Source: Calycina herbarum
Taxonomy: Eukaryota; Ascomycota; Leotiomycetes; Helotiales; Pezizellaceae
Assembly: GCA_001414485.1 (NCBI GenBank)
Contig: LLEY01000292.1
Location: 1 to 47,561 of the forward strand
Direction: 5' to 3'
Length of the DNA stretch: 47,561 nt
The position numbers and the translations under genes were made by a program. Positions 20,952-34,321 of the stretch are shown here, in pieces. Numbering within the stretch: the first letter of the stretch is position 1; every line of letters begins with the position of its first letter. The notes below the pieces were generated by a model. It did no database searches. It was given only the letters and a program-made list of their open reading frames with translations, and was not told where the DNA came from.

Positions 20952-21193
20952 TATCAGAGCTTGTAGTAAGTGCTAATAAATTGAACTACAGAGGCTGTTT
21001 ATATATAAGAAGATTCGATTGTTCTTTCTAAGCCAGAGTCCTTGCTAACTTATATACTTAGTCAGCTTATTCTAGAGGGTTCTGCTAAGAGTACTCTCGA
21101 AGGTTCTATCACGTCTATACGTTACTAAGCGAGGCTACGTAAATACGTCGCTAGAGTACTCTAAGACTTACTCTACAGGTGTAACCCTTGATA
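20952..21193 (-). repeat. Solo LTR of the 242-bp family
   Basis: On the minus strand it runs from TATCAAGGGTTACACC to GCTCTGATA, matching the two LTRs of the element at 45216-46982 and having the same length, 242 bases. The unmutated ends would be TGTCAAGG..CTCTGACA, i.e. canonical TG..CA. Both sides carry TATAA (20947-20951 and 21194-21198), so it looks like a true insertion reduced to one LTR by recombination. Confidence 0.8.
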
Positions 21194-21389
21194 TATAATA
21201 TATAGATACCGACTTATCTAAAAAGAATCTATTTAGTTATTAATAAGTTACTACTTAATTTAAATTTTAAAGTCTCGTAGTAATCTAAGCTAGGCAAATC
21301 TAGACTTTTATAAGAGTTAGAAAGCTACTATCTCTCTAACTAATTAAGCTATGATTTTTCATCTCTACTAAAGGATATAGACAGTTAAC

Positions 21390-21394
21390 TAAGT
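21390..21394. repeat. Gypsy target duplication, left (CTAAG)
   Basis: CTAAG directly left of the LTR; the same five bases follow the other LTR at 28677-28681. Confidence 0.8.
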
Positions 21395-21827
21395 ATAACG
21401 AAACTCAAACGAACTAAACAAAGATAACTAAGTCTCGAAGGTTAGTATACAGGTAAGAAGTACAGATGCGCTGGGTTGTTTACTTAGAAGTAAACTCGTT
21501 ACTTATATCAAAGATGTTAAATAAGATAATAAGATTAATAACTAAAGTTGAGTACGAAGCTCCTATCTAATAGCAGACGTGCTAGTCTTATATAGAACTG
21601 TAGTCCCCTGTTCTAATCGCTCTAGTTACTTGCTCTGATCGCTTTAGTTAATAGGCGACTTAAGCGACTTAGGCGACTAGGTCACGTGATGCTTCTCACT
21701 AAAAGAAATCTATAGATCGTTTAGCTAGCCTAAGGATCCTTTTTCTATAAGAGTTTCCGATAGTGCTTAACCTATTAGAGCGCTGCCTAGTCTTTACTCG
21801 TTATATACTTATACGTGATTTGTAATA
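21395..21827 (-). repeat. Gypsy 3' LTR (433 bp)
   Basis: On plus it runs TATAACGAAACT..CACGTGATGC..TTTGTAATA; unmutated ends would be TGTTACGAATC and GTTTCGTTACA on the minus strand. It is far more RIP-mutated than the 5' LTR in its right half (TTATATACTT against CACATGCTTA). Confidence 0.85.
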
Positions 21828-21845
21828 CTATCCCCTTCTTAGCCT
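21828..21845 (-). promoter_or_regulatory. Polypurine tract of the Gypsy element
   Basis: Minus strand GCTAAGAAGGGGATAG abuts the 3' LTR start TATTACAAATC. Position and composition fit a plus-strand primer site. Confidence 0.55.
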
Positions 21846-21914
21846 AGCGTGTCTCTACGCTTAAGTATAACCTAAGAAATACCGTCTAAAGGCTAGCGAC
21901 CTTCTCTTACTATA

Positions 21915-22502
21915 ATGTTTTTAATAATACTATCTATAAAAGATAAACTAAAACAAAATCGTATTAATAACGCTCTTTGTATCGATCGAGTAGGATCTGA
22001 AATATCCTCTTATACTCGCTGTCTTACCTCTACGTCTAGCTGTCGATGTATATCTATTACTAGAGGTAAGAAATGTTCTAAGTATACTAGGAAGGGTAAA
22101 ACTTATAATATTAAGGAGTAAAATCGAATACTCTTAACTTTTAAATAGGAATCTCTTAACACGTAGAAACGTCGTCTACGGGTTAAGGAAGAGACGGCCT
22201 ATTAGGCCTAAGAAAAGGCCTTTCAAGCTTAGTAGGAAGCAATGTCAAAGGTTCTCTGTCTTTAAGCGTAGTAACGTCTTCTTAACGAGCGAGAATAACA
22301 GATGCTTCGTCGAGGGCTTAGTACTCTTTAGGAGCTAGATAAGGCTAAGAAGAAGGAGGAAAAAGAAAAAGAAGAGAAGGAAAGGAGAGAGGAGGCCGCT
22401 AGGCTAGCCGCCTACCCTACCTCTACTGCTTCCGACCCTGCTTTCGACCTAGGTCTCGATCCTAGCTTTCTCGAGGTTTTTCCTATTAATTACCTAATAT
22501 AA
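21915..22502 (+). pseudogene. Antisense accessory frame with zinc-cluster pattern
   Basis: A single plus-strand frame of about 195 codons, opposite to gag-pol, beginning about 90 bases inside the Gypsy 3' LTR. It opens intact from 21915 to 22121. Residues read YTRCLTSTSSC, ten residues, then CSKYTRKGKTY: with each Tyr restored to Cys this is CX2CX6C-X10-CX2CX6C, the Zn(II)2Cys6 spacing; Cys to Tyr is one G-to-A change. It continues through stops of RIP type into a basic/acidic helix-like run (ELDKAKKKEEKEKEEKER) and ends ASDPAFDLGLDPSFLEVF before TAA at 22500. Its length, single frame and low AT content against its neighbours suggest a real former gene of the element. The function is unknown; DNA or RNA binding is an inference. 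Confidence 0.6.
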
Positions 22503-25500
22503 GCAACCTTAGGTTTTAATAGTAGAAGTTCTAAAGTTCCTCCGAGTACTAGTTAATATTTTTTCTAAGTTTCTAAGTATTCTCTAAATATAGGTAATCT
22601 AACTATTTAATTAAATACTTAACCTTGTCTCTAATAATCTTATAGTTAAGAATCCTTTTAACTTTATATTCAGTATTTAGGTTTACTAGTTAAATTTCCG
22701 TAAGTAGGGCTGGTAGTGCTCCTAGTAGTACTGGTTTAAGCAAGGATATATAGAATACTAGATAGATGTTTATTATCCTTAGTAGTACTAATTTATAATT
22801 TAAAGGTCTCTTAACTCGTTTAATTTTAAATAGTCTAAGTTTTTTATAATCTAATTTATTACTTAGTCTTTTTATATTAATATTTTTTTATACTAAGTAG
22901 ACTTTATCCCCCTCTTTTAGTATTAGCTCCTAACTACGTCGTTTATTATAGTAGTATATATTTCTTTCTATTATAAATTATAAGTCTTCTATAAGTTCCT
23001 TATATAGACTCTTAATTTTTAAGACCTAAATATAAGTAAGTTAGTTATTAATAGTTATAAACAGTAGTTCTCGATATACTGTTAATTTATACCTAAAATT
23101 AGTATAGAATAGTATAACAAGTGTTGTTTCCGTTACTAAACTATTATAAGCGAACTATACTAAGGGCAGCAGTTCTACCTAATTATCTTACTAGTAGTTT
23201 ATATAACAACGAAGGTATATTTTAACTACTTAATTTATCTGTTTATTTCCTCTATTTATTTAAGAGAAGAAAGCTATAGAAAGCTTTCTTTTTACATCTA
23301 ATCGTTTTATAAGAGCGATCTAAAATTTTAAAGTAAAGAGCTTGTCTCTATCTAAGAGTATCTCTTTAGGTAGTCTATATCTTAAGACTACTTCTCTAAG
23401 GAATATAAATACTAATTCCTTAGCTATACTTAACTCTATATAGACTATTAAGATTATATACTTTATAAGTTGTTTTATAATAACTAGGATCGTATTATAT
23501 TTAACTCTTATTATTAGATCTTTAGATTTTAGTAATTTAATAATAAAATCTATAGATATTGATTTCTAAGATATTTATAGTATTAGAGTAGTATTTATCT
23601 GACTATAAGGAGCATAGTAGGAAGCCTTGTTCCTAGTATAGGTATTATATTCTACTATTACTTTCTTAACTATCGTAGATAACTGATTAATATAGTAGTA
23701 TTATCTTATTCTCTAGAGAGTTCTACGAATTCTTTAGTAACTATATATAAGCATAGTATAGTATTCTTATATAAACTCTTTTATATACGAGCTAGGAACC
23801 TATAATTTCCCCTTTATATATTAGTTATAACCTTTATATATATTTTAAATTTTATTTATCTAGATGTTGTTTATTACTACTATCTCGTATATAGTAGGTA
23901 CTAAGTCTCTATTTTTAAGAGTTTTTAAGATTATAATCTTCTTATACTTCTTATTTCCCTTATATCTAGGTTTCTAGCTAAGAGTATTAGCTTAAGTATT
24001 TAACGTTCCTTTTATATGTTAAATAATAATATTAAATCCTTCTAATATCTTTAACTACCTAGCTAATTATCTTATTATAAGTTCCTTAGTTGTTATAAAC
24101 GTCCTAAGGTTCTCGTAGTTAGATAAAACTATAACTAGGTATTTTACTAATAATAAATAAATTTTTAGTATTCTAAAGCTAATACTATAGTAAGCAGTTC
24201 CTTATTAAAGATACTATAGTTCTATTATACTAGGTTAAACGTCTTTGAATAATATATAATAGGTATAAGTTTTCCCTTATTATTTAGTTATAAGTAAACT
24301 ATATCTACTACTATATTTAAGACGTCTATTTTAACTATACTTAGTTTATCTATATTAAAATCGTATAAAATAGGCTTTTCTATAAACTTTACTTTAATTT
24401 TCTAAAAAGCATTCTCTACTTATTTATTTTAAATAAACCTAATAGCTTTCTTAACTAATACTAACATTAGTTTAGTAATCTTTATATAGTCTTATATAAA
24501 TAAATAGCAAAAGTTTATAAATCTAAGGAAGAACTATATATCTTTTACATTCTTTAGTAATTTCTAGTTTAAAACGTCTTAGATCTTTGCTAGATCTATT
24601 TCTATTTTTCCTAAGCTAAATACCTATCTTAAGAAAAGTATCTAAGTTACTCTAAACTCGTATTTTAAGAGTTTCAACTAAGAGTTTACTTTTATAAGTT
24701 ATTATAAAACTTCTCTAATATATCCTTTATATTCTTCTTCTTTTTCTAAGAAGATTAGGATATTATCTAAGTAATAAATTACTATTATTTCTAGAAGATC
24801 TTCTAAAATATTATTATTTTATCTTTAATATATAGCTAGTATGTTATAGAGTCTAAATAGTATAACTATATATTTATAGAGGCCTAATAGTAAGGTAAAT
24901 ACTATCTTTTATTCGTCTCTAACTTTTATTTATATAAGTCTATAAGCGTTTTATTAATTTAATTTCGTAAATCGTATAGCCTTATCTAACTTATCCTATA
25001 AGTATTAGCTAGGTAGCAGCAGATAAGCGTTCTTAACTATAGCGTAATTTACTTCTTAATAATTAATATATACTCTCTTATCTAGGTCGTCTTTCTTCTT
25101 AATAATAAGTATATTTAAGATAATTAGTAACTTAGATCTTCTAATATATCTCTTCTTAATACCTTTCTTTATATAACTTTCTATTCTCTATAGACTTTTC
25201 TAGTTATATAACCGAAGTTTCTACTTCAAGAGGTAATAACCCTCTTTTAATTTAATCTTATAATCCTATAAGTAGTGTTTTAGTAAGGCTTATAAGTCTT
25301 CTAGGTTTTTAAACAAAGCTTTAAATTCTCTATACTACATAGGTATTTCGTTATTAGCTTTCTTACTAACCTGTAAAGGACCTTAGGCAAGGTGTCCTAG
25401 CACTTTAGAAGAAGTAGTACTAACCTTATTCTAGCCTTAAAGTTATAAATATAAACTTATATATTTATATTAACTAAAGGTTATTATTCTAGCCTTTTAA

Positions 25501-26900
25501 TCGATTTCTAGATTATGTTCTTAAATCTATAGTATACTAAATATTACTTTCTTACTTCCTATTTTAATAATATCGAATTATATATCTAAATAGTGTCCTT
25601 TAATATTGATTTTTATTAAAATAGTTTACTAATTAATAATTCTATTTTAATATATAATATCTATTCTATTAACTACTCTTAGTCGATATAGTCTTATTCC
25701 TTTAATTAGAATATTCAGCTTTTCTTAAGCTATTAGAGAGATAAAGTTACCTATTACTCCTAAGTCTATTATAACTTATAACTTTTTTCCTTATATTTCT
25801 ATAGTTATTATTAACTATCTTTCTTCTAAAGTAGTATTTAACTTTACTTTAATATATTAGACTTTAAAAGATCGATTTTCTTAATTAAAACTCTTTCTCT
25901 TCTTATTCTTATACTATAGAAAGAATCTTACTCTTTCCTTATTAGTATATACTACCTTATATACTAATCTATATTCGATAATTCCTATAGTTTTAGGAAT
26001 TTCCCTTATAAATTGTTTTAGTATTTATCTATAGTTATATTAGATCTATTTATAATTAATTTCTAAAATAGCTTCTATAGACTATAGTTCTCCTATATAT
26101 AGATAATCTAAAGTAGCTTCTAGTATACTTATCTCTAGTTTTATATAGTAAACCTTAAATATATAGTCCTTTGAATTCTTTTCTTTAACAGCCTTAATCT
26201 ATAACTAAGGAAAGAATACTACTCCTTCTTTATCTGATAATACTACTTCGTATATCTGATAATATTCTACTATTCTAGTAGGCTCTAGTAATATTCCTTT
26301 AAATCGTTTCTATAATAACTAGTCTAAAGTTGGACTTAGTTTATATTATATCTATTATACTATTGTTTCTTAAACTGTTTTTATAAACTATAGTTCTCCT
26401 ACTAATAGATAGTATAATTCCTCTAGTTCTATCTTAGCTTATCTAGTTATATTAAGTTCCTTTTACTCTTAGAATAATATACTAAATAGTTATTATAAGT
26501 TATATTTTCTAAATACTAACCTATTATTTCTAATTAATATAACTATAATATATTACTTAAATTCCCCTAGTATAATATCTTTAGATAGTATTCTAAGGAA
26601 AGAGGTTTTAATTCGTCTTTTAAATTCTATTAGAACTTACTATATCTATATACTATTTTTATCTAATATATTATATATTTTCTATATATCCTCTACTTTA
26701 GAGTAGCTAGGTTTTTTAACTAGTTAACGTTTTTGTTCTAGTTCTTTTTCCTTAATAGTTTTCTATCTAGTAATTAGACTAACTAGAGTTATTATTTTAA
26801 GGTTATTACTTATAACTATATATATTATTAAGATAGTTAGGTTAACCTCTTATATTATATAAGGACTCTAAAAGTCTAGTTTCTAGTTATTAATATATAC
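22503..26900 (-). pseudogene. Gypsy pol remnant (protease, RT, rest unread)
   Basis: The reverse transcriptase active site is visible on minus at 24773-24750 as YLDNILIF, within IYYLDNILIFLEKEEEYKGY; the normal motif is YLDDILIF, so the second catalytic Asp has become Asn by G-to-A. The protease active site is visible at about 25781-25741 as VIIDLGVIGNFIS, where DSG has become DLG. The RNase H and integrase regions should lie at 22.5-24.5 kb, but I could not read their motifs reliably through the mutations. Many stops in all frames. Confidence 0.75.
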
Positions 26901-28242
26901 TTATTGATTTCCTTATTTAAAGGTTCTAAGAAAAACCTAAGTTTCTCTAACTTTAGAGTCTTTATTCTTTCTCTTACTCTCTAAACTAGAAGATAAATCC
27001 GATGTCTCTAAAGAGCTAGTCGATAGTAGTAATTCGTATTCCTCTTAAAAAGGTTACTCGGATTCTATTATTAATTATATATTATAATATTCTTTAAGGA
27101 GTAGATCTCTATTATTATTAGTATCTTAAATACCTCTGATTCCTTTATTATTTTTAATCTAAGTTCTATATTCTTATACTTCAAGCTCCTTATCCGTAAG
27201 TTTAATACGATTAGTTAAAGCTACCTATTATTAAATAATAGTATTAATTTGTTTCTTTCTCTTAGAGTCTTTCTTCTTACTATACTTATTTACTCTATAG
27301 CCTAGTTAGCTATAATTATAATATAAGTTCTACTCGTGTCGATGATTTCGCTCCTTCTAGGAAAGTCCTCCTTTCTTTAGAAAGGTTTTCTTCTATATAG
27401 CGTTTGCCTCCTTACTATGCTTATTAGTATAAGAGTGCTTCTACTTCTCTAACCCTTTGCTCTTTTCCCTATACCTAAGGTTACTCTTTCTAAATTTATA
27501 TAAGCGGTTATCTAGTTAGACGACTTCCTCGATTATACCTATAATAGTTAAGAATTATATATTCTACTTAGCTATTTCCTTATAAATATATATTTTCAAT
27601 CCTTAGTAAAAGAGTTCTATAAGAGCAATCGTATCCTATCCCAACTTCGTTCTATAACGTTGAAATTTATTAGTATAATCTATTACTAATCTAGTCTAGC
27701 GTAATTCTAAAAGCTTATATATAGCTGTTTAGATTATATCGAAGTCTTTAAAGACTTTTCTAATAGTTACTTTAAATCCTCTCTAAGATTTAAACATAAT
27801 CTTAGTTAATTCTATCTTTCTATCTTTATTCTTATTTTCAAAGAAGTCTTCTAAGTATAGCTAAGCTTATTCTAATATAGATCCTCTAAGGTAGGAGATA
27901 GTAAAGATAGTTTATAAATTATAATTACCTTTAAACTTATTAAAATTAAAGTTAAAGTAGATATCTATTTAGAAAAGGAATAAGTCAAGTTTCTTTCGCT
28001 TTCTATAATATATATCTAATATCTTAACTTTAATAGATTTAAGTACTTCGACCTTATAAGGCTTAGGGACGTCTAGTATACTAATATTATCGTCGTTCCT
28101 AGTTAACTATATACTAGTAAGTGTTCTTCTAGTCGTACTTCTAGATATTCCTACGACGTTGACTCGACTAGTATTCGAGCTAGCTACTGCGGCGGGGGTT
28201 GCTAGGGCTATAGCGACTGAACTTCTAAGTAGGTGTTTAAAG
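26901..28242 (-). pseudogene. Gypsy gag remnant
   Basis: The minus frame has the usual fungal Ty3/Gypsy gag features: TISYLRGS followed by a Trp-derived stop and Ala near 27900, then ALIELFY, a stop, and GLK near 27615. Near 27300-27340 is a decayed CCHC knuckle in which Cys codons have become Tyr (YYNYS..LGYRVNKY). Stops are all RIP type. Confidence 0.7.
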
Positions 28243-28676
28243 TATAATAAAACTTAAACAAACTAAACAAAGATGACTAAGTCTTGAAGGTTAGTATATA
28301 GGTAAGAAGTATAGATACGCTGGGTTGTTTACTTAGAAGTGAACTCGTTACTTATATTAAAGATATTAAATAAGATAATAAGATTAATAACTAAAGTTAA
28401 GTACGAAGCTCCTATCTAATAACAGACGTGCCAGTCTTATATAGAACTGTAGTCCCCTGTTCTAATCGCTCTAGTCGCTCGCCCTAATCGCTTTAGTCGA
28501 CAGGCGACTCAAGCGACTCAGGCGACTAGGTCACGTGATGCTTCTCACCAAAAGAAATCTATAGATCGTTTAGCTAGCCTAAGGATCCTTTTTCTATAAG
28601 AGTTTCCGATAGTGCTTAACCTGTCAGAGCGCCGCCTGGTCTTCACTCGTCACATGCTTACACGTGATTCGTAACA
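28243..28676 (-). repeat. Gypsy 5' LTR (434 bp)
   Basis: It keeps more of the original sequence than the 3' LTR (GACTCAAGCGACTCAGGCGACT, CACATGCTTACACGTG), showing that differences between the LTRs are mostly C/T and G/A. It contains a short GCGACT-type tandem near 28503-28527. Confidence 0.85.
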
Positions 28677-28681
28677 CTAAG
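28677..28681. repeat. Gypsy target duplication, right (CTAAG)
   Basis: CTAAG after GTAACA, matching 21390-21394. Confidence 0.8.
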
Positions 28682-31600
28682 CTGTATTAATTCGCGAAAT
28701 ATTACCTCTAATACTTCCTTATCTTAGAAGATCGATAGGAAAGTATTTAACAAGCTAAAGAAAAGAGCTTAGCTCGTAGAACTATACTAGTTATAAGACT
28801 TCGTTTAAAGATTAGAATACTCTTAAGATAATCAGCTGTTTAAGAAAGAAGGTAAAAACATAGGCGAGGCGAGGACTAGGAGTTAAGATTATAAAGCGTT
28901 TTATTAAAAGAGGAGTTTTCTCTTCTTTTAAAGTCTAGAGAAAACTATATAATATAATAATACCAGAGATGTTAATAAATAAGTAACTTATTATATAATA
29001 TATAAATTGTTTCTAATAAACATATTATACCTTATATCTCCTTCTAATATTAACCTCTTTATTATCTCTTATAGTGTTTCTCTTATATATCTAATCCTCT
29101 ATTCTTCTTACTTTAAACCCTGCCTCTGTTCTACGATATATTATATACGATTAAGAGCGCTAGTAAGTTATATACTCCCTAGTAACGATTTAAATACTTT
29201 CTAGAATATTTAAGAGTAGTTAAGTAATAGTAGTATTAAGAATTTTAAATTCAAAGAAGATAAGTAGAAGCTATTATAAGTAGAAGTAGAAGGATATATA
29301 GAAAGGATAGTAAGCTTTAAGAACGCTAAAGAGATTAATAATAAGCTATCGACGTCTTTAAATAATTAAGAATCTAGTATATATAGTAAGGGTTTACCTA
29401 GACTATAGAGAATTACTATATAGAGCTATTTAAGATGAAAAATATATAATATAAGGCTGCTGAATCTTATTTATTTACACTCTAAATAAACAGCTCTTCT
29501 CTCTACTATACGTAGGCCGATATCTCTCTAGTATAAATCAGATAGTATTAAACCCTTTTCGTTCTATATCTTCTACTATCGAGCGAGGGTCGGCTTTTAT
29601 CGGCTTAGTATAACTAGTATAGAGAGGTATAGGCCTAAAAGTTTATTATAAGTACCTTTCTAAGCTTTCTAAGGTAGTAGCTTCTACTACTACGAAAGAG
29701 ATAAAAAAAAGCGATAGGTTTAATAGTCTTAGAATCTCTAGCTTAATTCTTTTCCTTATCTGAAAATAGTTAACTAAGCACTCTCGATAGATAATAAATA
29801 GCTAGTATTTAAAGCCTAGATTTGTTTATCTCGTAGATAATACTTAACCTCTTTAATACTTAATCCTTTCCTACTTAGCTCTTCGCGTCGTATATAAGGT
29901 ATTCGCCTCCTTTAATACTATTACCGTAGTAAGTTTCGTAGGAAGAAGACATATTTTTATTAAATAGAGTAGAGGATACTAGTAGTATAATATACGACTC
30001 TAATAATTTTCAAGAAATATAGATAAAAGTACTATTATATAGAAAGTAAGATATTAATTAAAAACACTCTTAGCAGAGTTATAAAGGGTTTAAATAAGTT
30101 CAGATCCTACTATATTTACTATAAGAGTATCTTTAGCTAATTATCTTTATAGAGTTAAATAAACATTAATTAGCTAGACAGGTAATTAAAGATTAGAGAA
30201 CTCTACTTCCTCCGCTTTCTCGTCTCTAACTGTTTTTAATCGCTCTTAGTATATTAAACGATATACAGCTATAATATACCTACTCTACTTTCTTTCTAAT
30301 AAGTAATATATTTCATACTTATCTTAATAAATACTAAGTTAGTATTTAATTACCTACAGGTACTAAACTAACCTTCTCTAGACTCTTAAAAGACATTTGT
30401 TCGCTTAGCTAGAAATATACTAATCCTACTTAAAAGTAAATAGCAACGATCTAGATATATACAAAGATATAGAGAAGCCTAGAATAAAGTATAATTATTC
30501 TTTTAAAGATTATAATAGAAACGAATTATTTAAAACCTAACAGAGGCTTCAGAGGTATTTTAAGTAACGTAGGCCTTTGTCTTTCTCCTCTAAGTAGGAT
30601 TATTAACTTTAATATAGATATTAAGTATAAGAAGGTATATATATACTATTAATACATTTTAAGACAAGCTAGAGACTATATAAGACATGTTAAACGACAC
30701 TAGAACGTAGGTATAATTAAGACTATCTATATAAACCAGATATATAATAAGTTACGTAAGCAGGCTGCCGACGAACTAGATCTTATAGAACGTCTCTCCT
30801 ATGTTAAGAAGAGTAATAAAAGAGCGCGCGAGGTAGGAAATATAGAGTTAAGGACTTTAGAAGTTTAAAGAGCTAAGTTATATAAGGTTAATATTATAAA
30901 CAAGCTCGATTTTCAGTCTACTAATAGTATTAACTCTTATAAAATGTCTTCTCTAAGCTTATATTAGACTAGATACATATATAGCTGTTTCCTTTATAGA
31001 GTCGGCGACAGCGCTTATATCTCTCTCTAATATTACTAAACCCGTAGCTAGAGCTAGCTTTCTAAACAATTCAACAGAGGTGTTTTATCCTAGGTCTATC
31101 AAAGGACTAGCCTTAGCTCTAGACGATGTCGACTTCGATACTCCTATATTTAGTATTATAAACTAGCCTAGGTTATAGAAGAGATATATATAAACAGAGA
31201 ATATAGCTAAGAATATAGAGAGCGGAATACCTTAAGTAGTAATTATTAACTATAAGTTTATACTTATAATAGAATCTCTAGAATCTCTAAATACAAAGTT
31301 TATTCGGATTTTTTAGAACTTCCTATCTTCTAAGTCGTACTATATATCTTCTATCTTTTGTTTCAACTCTAGTAAGCTCGGAAGAACTATCTTTAGCTAT
31401 ATCTTAATTATATCAGCTATTGTAAATTCAAATATAATTACATACTCTTTCTTAAGTTCGAAACTAATTCAAGTATTGAAAATTATTCTATAAAATATAT
31501 TAATATATACGACTATACTATAGAGTAATAACTTATAAGCTACTATTAAGAAATTCTTTCTCCTCGCTTAGATAGCCCGCTTTATCTACTATAGATTAAG

Positions 31601-34320
31601 GAATTTCGTTTAAGAACCTTTTCCTCTATATAGTAGGTAAGTTATAGTTATATAAGCCGCTATAATAGCTAACTCGCGATCTTTTAGCTAATAGATAAAC
31701 TACTAAAGCTCGCTGTCTAGCCTTTAGACTACCTCTTCTAAAGTATAAGATATAGCCTAGGTATACTATATATCTTAGGCCGTGTATAAGAGTATAGGTC
31801 TCGTTACTAAAGAAGGACTCTATAATAGATAGGATATACTAAAAGTATTAGATAGATACTATAAATGTTTTATTCTACTTACTATATTAAGAACGTATTA
31901 CTAGTAAAAATCTAGGCTATATTCTAATAAAAACTCGAAGCTCTTCTTCTCTATTTCCTAGACACTATCCCCGACTATCGAGTCTTTCTAATCTAGGAAG
32001 CTATGTTTAAAGAGAGTCTCTTTTATAGCCTCTATAGAGTAGATAGCGGATTCTATAGAGAGTTAGTAGTCTGTTTTTAAGTTAAAATACAGAGGCTTTT
32101 AAAGGTATAAGAACTTAACTATATTCTCTTATAAAGTAGCAGCTTATAACCTAATATATTAGGTAGTAATTATACTTAGACCGTTAACAGCTATAGAACA
32201 CTTCTGCTACTACGACTCTGATTTCTCTTAACAGCTTAATAGAGACTATAACTTACGATATTCTCTATACCTTAACATTGCTAGAGCGTATATATAGGTA
32301 ATATATAGCGACTGCTTATAAGTATCGCGGATTTTCGATTATATTCTACTATTTAATAATCTCTAATAAGTTATTAACCGTCTAGACCTACCTAGTCTGC
32401 CTTTTCTAGAACCTCTCTCTTAAATATATATAGTAGTACGTTTATATTACTATTAGGATTAATTAACTAAAGCTGAAAGGAAGAGTCTACGTTATACCTA
32501 ACATCTATTCTAATAACGTAGCCAGCGTCTCCTGTTATTACACTGTCTTTATTAACATCGGCTATAAGAAAGGTTACTATTTAAAATATATAAATCGACG
32601 TATAACCAGGGCTTCTCAGGCCTTATCAGATAGTGAATTAAAACTCTTACCTACTACTACTAGTAAGTATTCTTTATAAGCTTCTAAAGGCTAATAACTA
32701 ATATTAATCGTAGAGTTAGAGGCGCGTACTTTATAAGAAAATAGAAGTAATTTAAACTACCTAGTACTTTAATACTATTTATAGAATACCTTAATTCCTT
32801 TACTCCAAGGTTATATACAGACTTAAGAATAGGCTATATTATTCTTAGACTACTTAGAGAATCTTATTAGAGAGTAAAGACGTCGCTCTATAATCTCTTA
32901 CAGATACGACACTTATACTAATCGAGGCGTACGCTCTACGATTCACTATTAGTATAATAAGAGCTTCGAATCTACTACCGCTTAACAGTTATATTAAAAG
33001 ACCTAATATACTAGTATATAATATAGTACTTAGGACAGACTAGTACGCGCTTTAAGATATATAAGTATATAAAATACTTAAGAAGTATCTATATAAGAAT
33101 TTAGCTATATATTATAGTTATAAAGTTTCTAAAGATAGACAAGTGGTTAGTCTTTATTTTAAAGTATATTATTATATATTAATAGAAAAAGTCAATCCTA
33201 GCTATATAAGTAAGTAATACTCTCCTTAGTATAGCTCGATAGATACTAACAACTATATTTCTATAATTTAGAACGGAATTTAATATATCTACTCTCTTAG
33301 CTGTGTATACAACGACCTTAATCTATATAATATTATATTTAATAACTATAATAGCACTGTTATTATCGATTTTAACTCGTGTCTCCTCTTTAGCTCTTCT
33401 CTAGCCACTGCTAAGAGAACTCTAGAGTGGTTTAATACTAAGAGTAAGACTTCCGACTTAAGAAACGACTAGGACGCTCTTTTAGAGATTTAAGCTTAGC
33501 TATATAGCTCTATAGAGAAATACAAATTCCTTTAATCCTAAGCAAGTTATAAGAGCAAGCAAAGTAATTATTTATATAGCTAATACTAAATATTATTAAG
33601 TTTATACTATCTATAATTTTTATCTCGAAGAAAGCTCGTAACTATTAAAAAGCACTTTAATACTCTTAAAACATTCTATTAAGTAAAGATTATTATATAA
33701 CAATTCTATTAAGCTTAGTAATCGAGACTAGCCTCTAAAAGAACGTACTAACTTATCTAAAGAAATTTACTTCTTAACGTAAGCGTCTAAGTATAGGCAG
33801 TCTAATCTACCGTAGTCTATAAGTTTCGTTATAACTACTATATAAGACGAAAAGATACAGCTATTAACTAAGGGAGCTAATTCGCTAGGGCTTTTAGTAT
33901 AATAATTAATATAGCTATAAGCGGCGAGCTTACTAGCTAGAGAATATTAAGCTATAGTATACTACTACATCTATTAGCGTATAGACAGTGCTTGTAATTT
34001 TCCTCTTACTAAAAAGAGTATATATTAGTCTAGTTTTGTTTTTTAATAATTAGAGCGTATAAAGAATTATATATAGATGTGGATTTAGAAAGAGATATTA
34101 TACTTTATTTATACTACGAGACAATAGGTTCTAGCTTATTTATAAGCATTTATCATCTATACTAGCTCTAAGGTAGCTATCTCTATTCGATAAGAAATTA
34201 ATACTAATATTTAAAAAGTACTATAAGCTCGCTAGCTAAGATACTAGTTTAAACAGTGTCCGGCAGTAGCTAGATCCCCGTTGTCTCTCTACTCTACTAT
34301 ATCTTACTCTATTAACCGAG
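28682..34320. other. RIP-mutated DNA, unassigned
   Basis: No gene I can support. A plus-strand frame at about 32470-33960 stays protein-like with stops mainly of C-to-T type (for example NVASVSCYYTVFINIGYKKG near 32520), so it may be a destroyed gene or element ORF, but I recognise no family. The short open frame at 29007-29204 is considered chance. Confidence 0.4.
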
Positions 34321-34321
34321 G

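Larger units (their letters stand above)
21395..28676 (-). mobile_element. Full-length Ty3/Gypsy retrotransposon, RIP-mutated
   Basis: 7282 bp bounded by CTAAG duplications, with a 3' LTR at left (21395-21827) and a 5' LTR at right (28243-28676). On the minus strand, gag, protease and reverse transcriptase motifs can be read in order from 28.2 kb down. A purine-rich tract (AAGAAGGGGATAG, minus, about 21841-21829) sits just before the 3' LTR, as expected for plus-strand priming. An extra frame on the opposite strand occupies 21915-22502. Every coding part carries many RIP-type stops, so the element is dead. Confidence 0.85.

Noticed and set aside
29007..29204. 65-codon plus frame
   Set aside because: Same kind of chance frame in AT-rich DNA.
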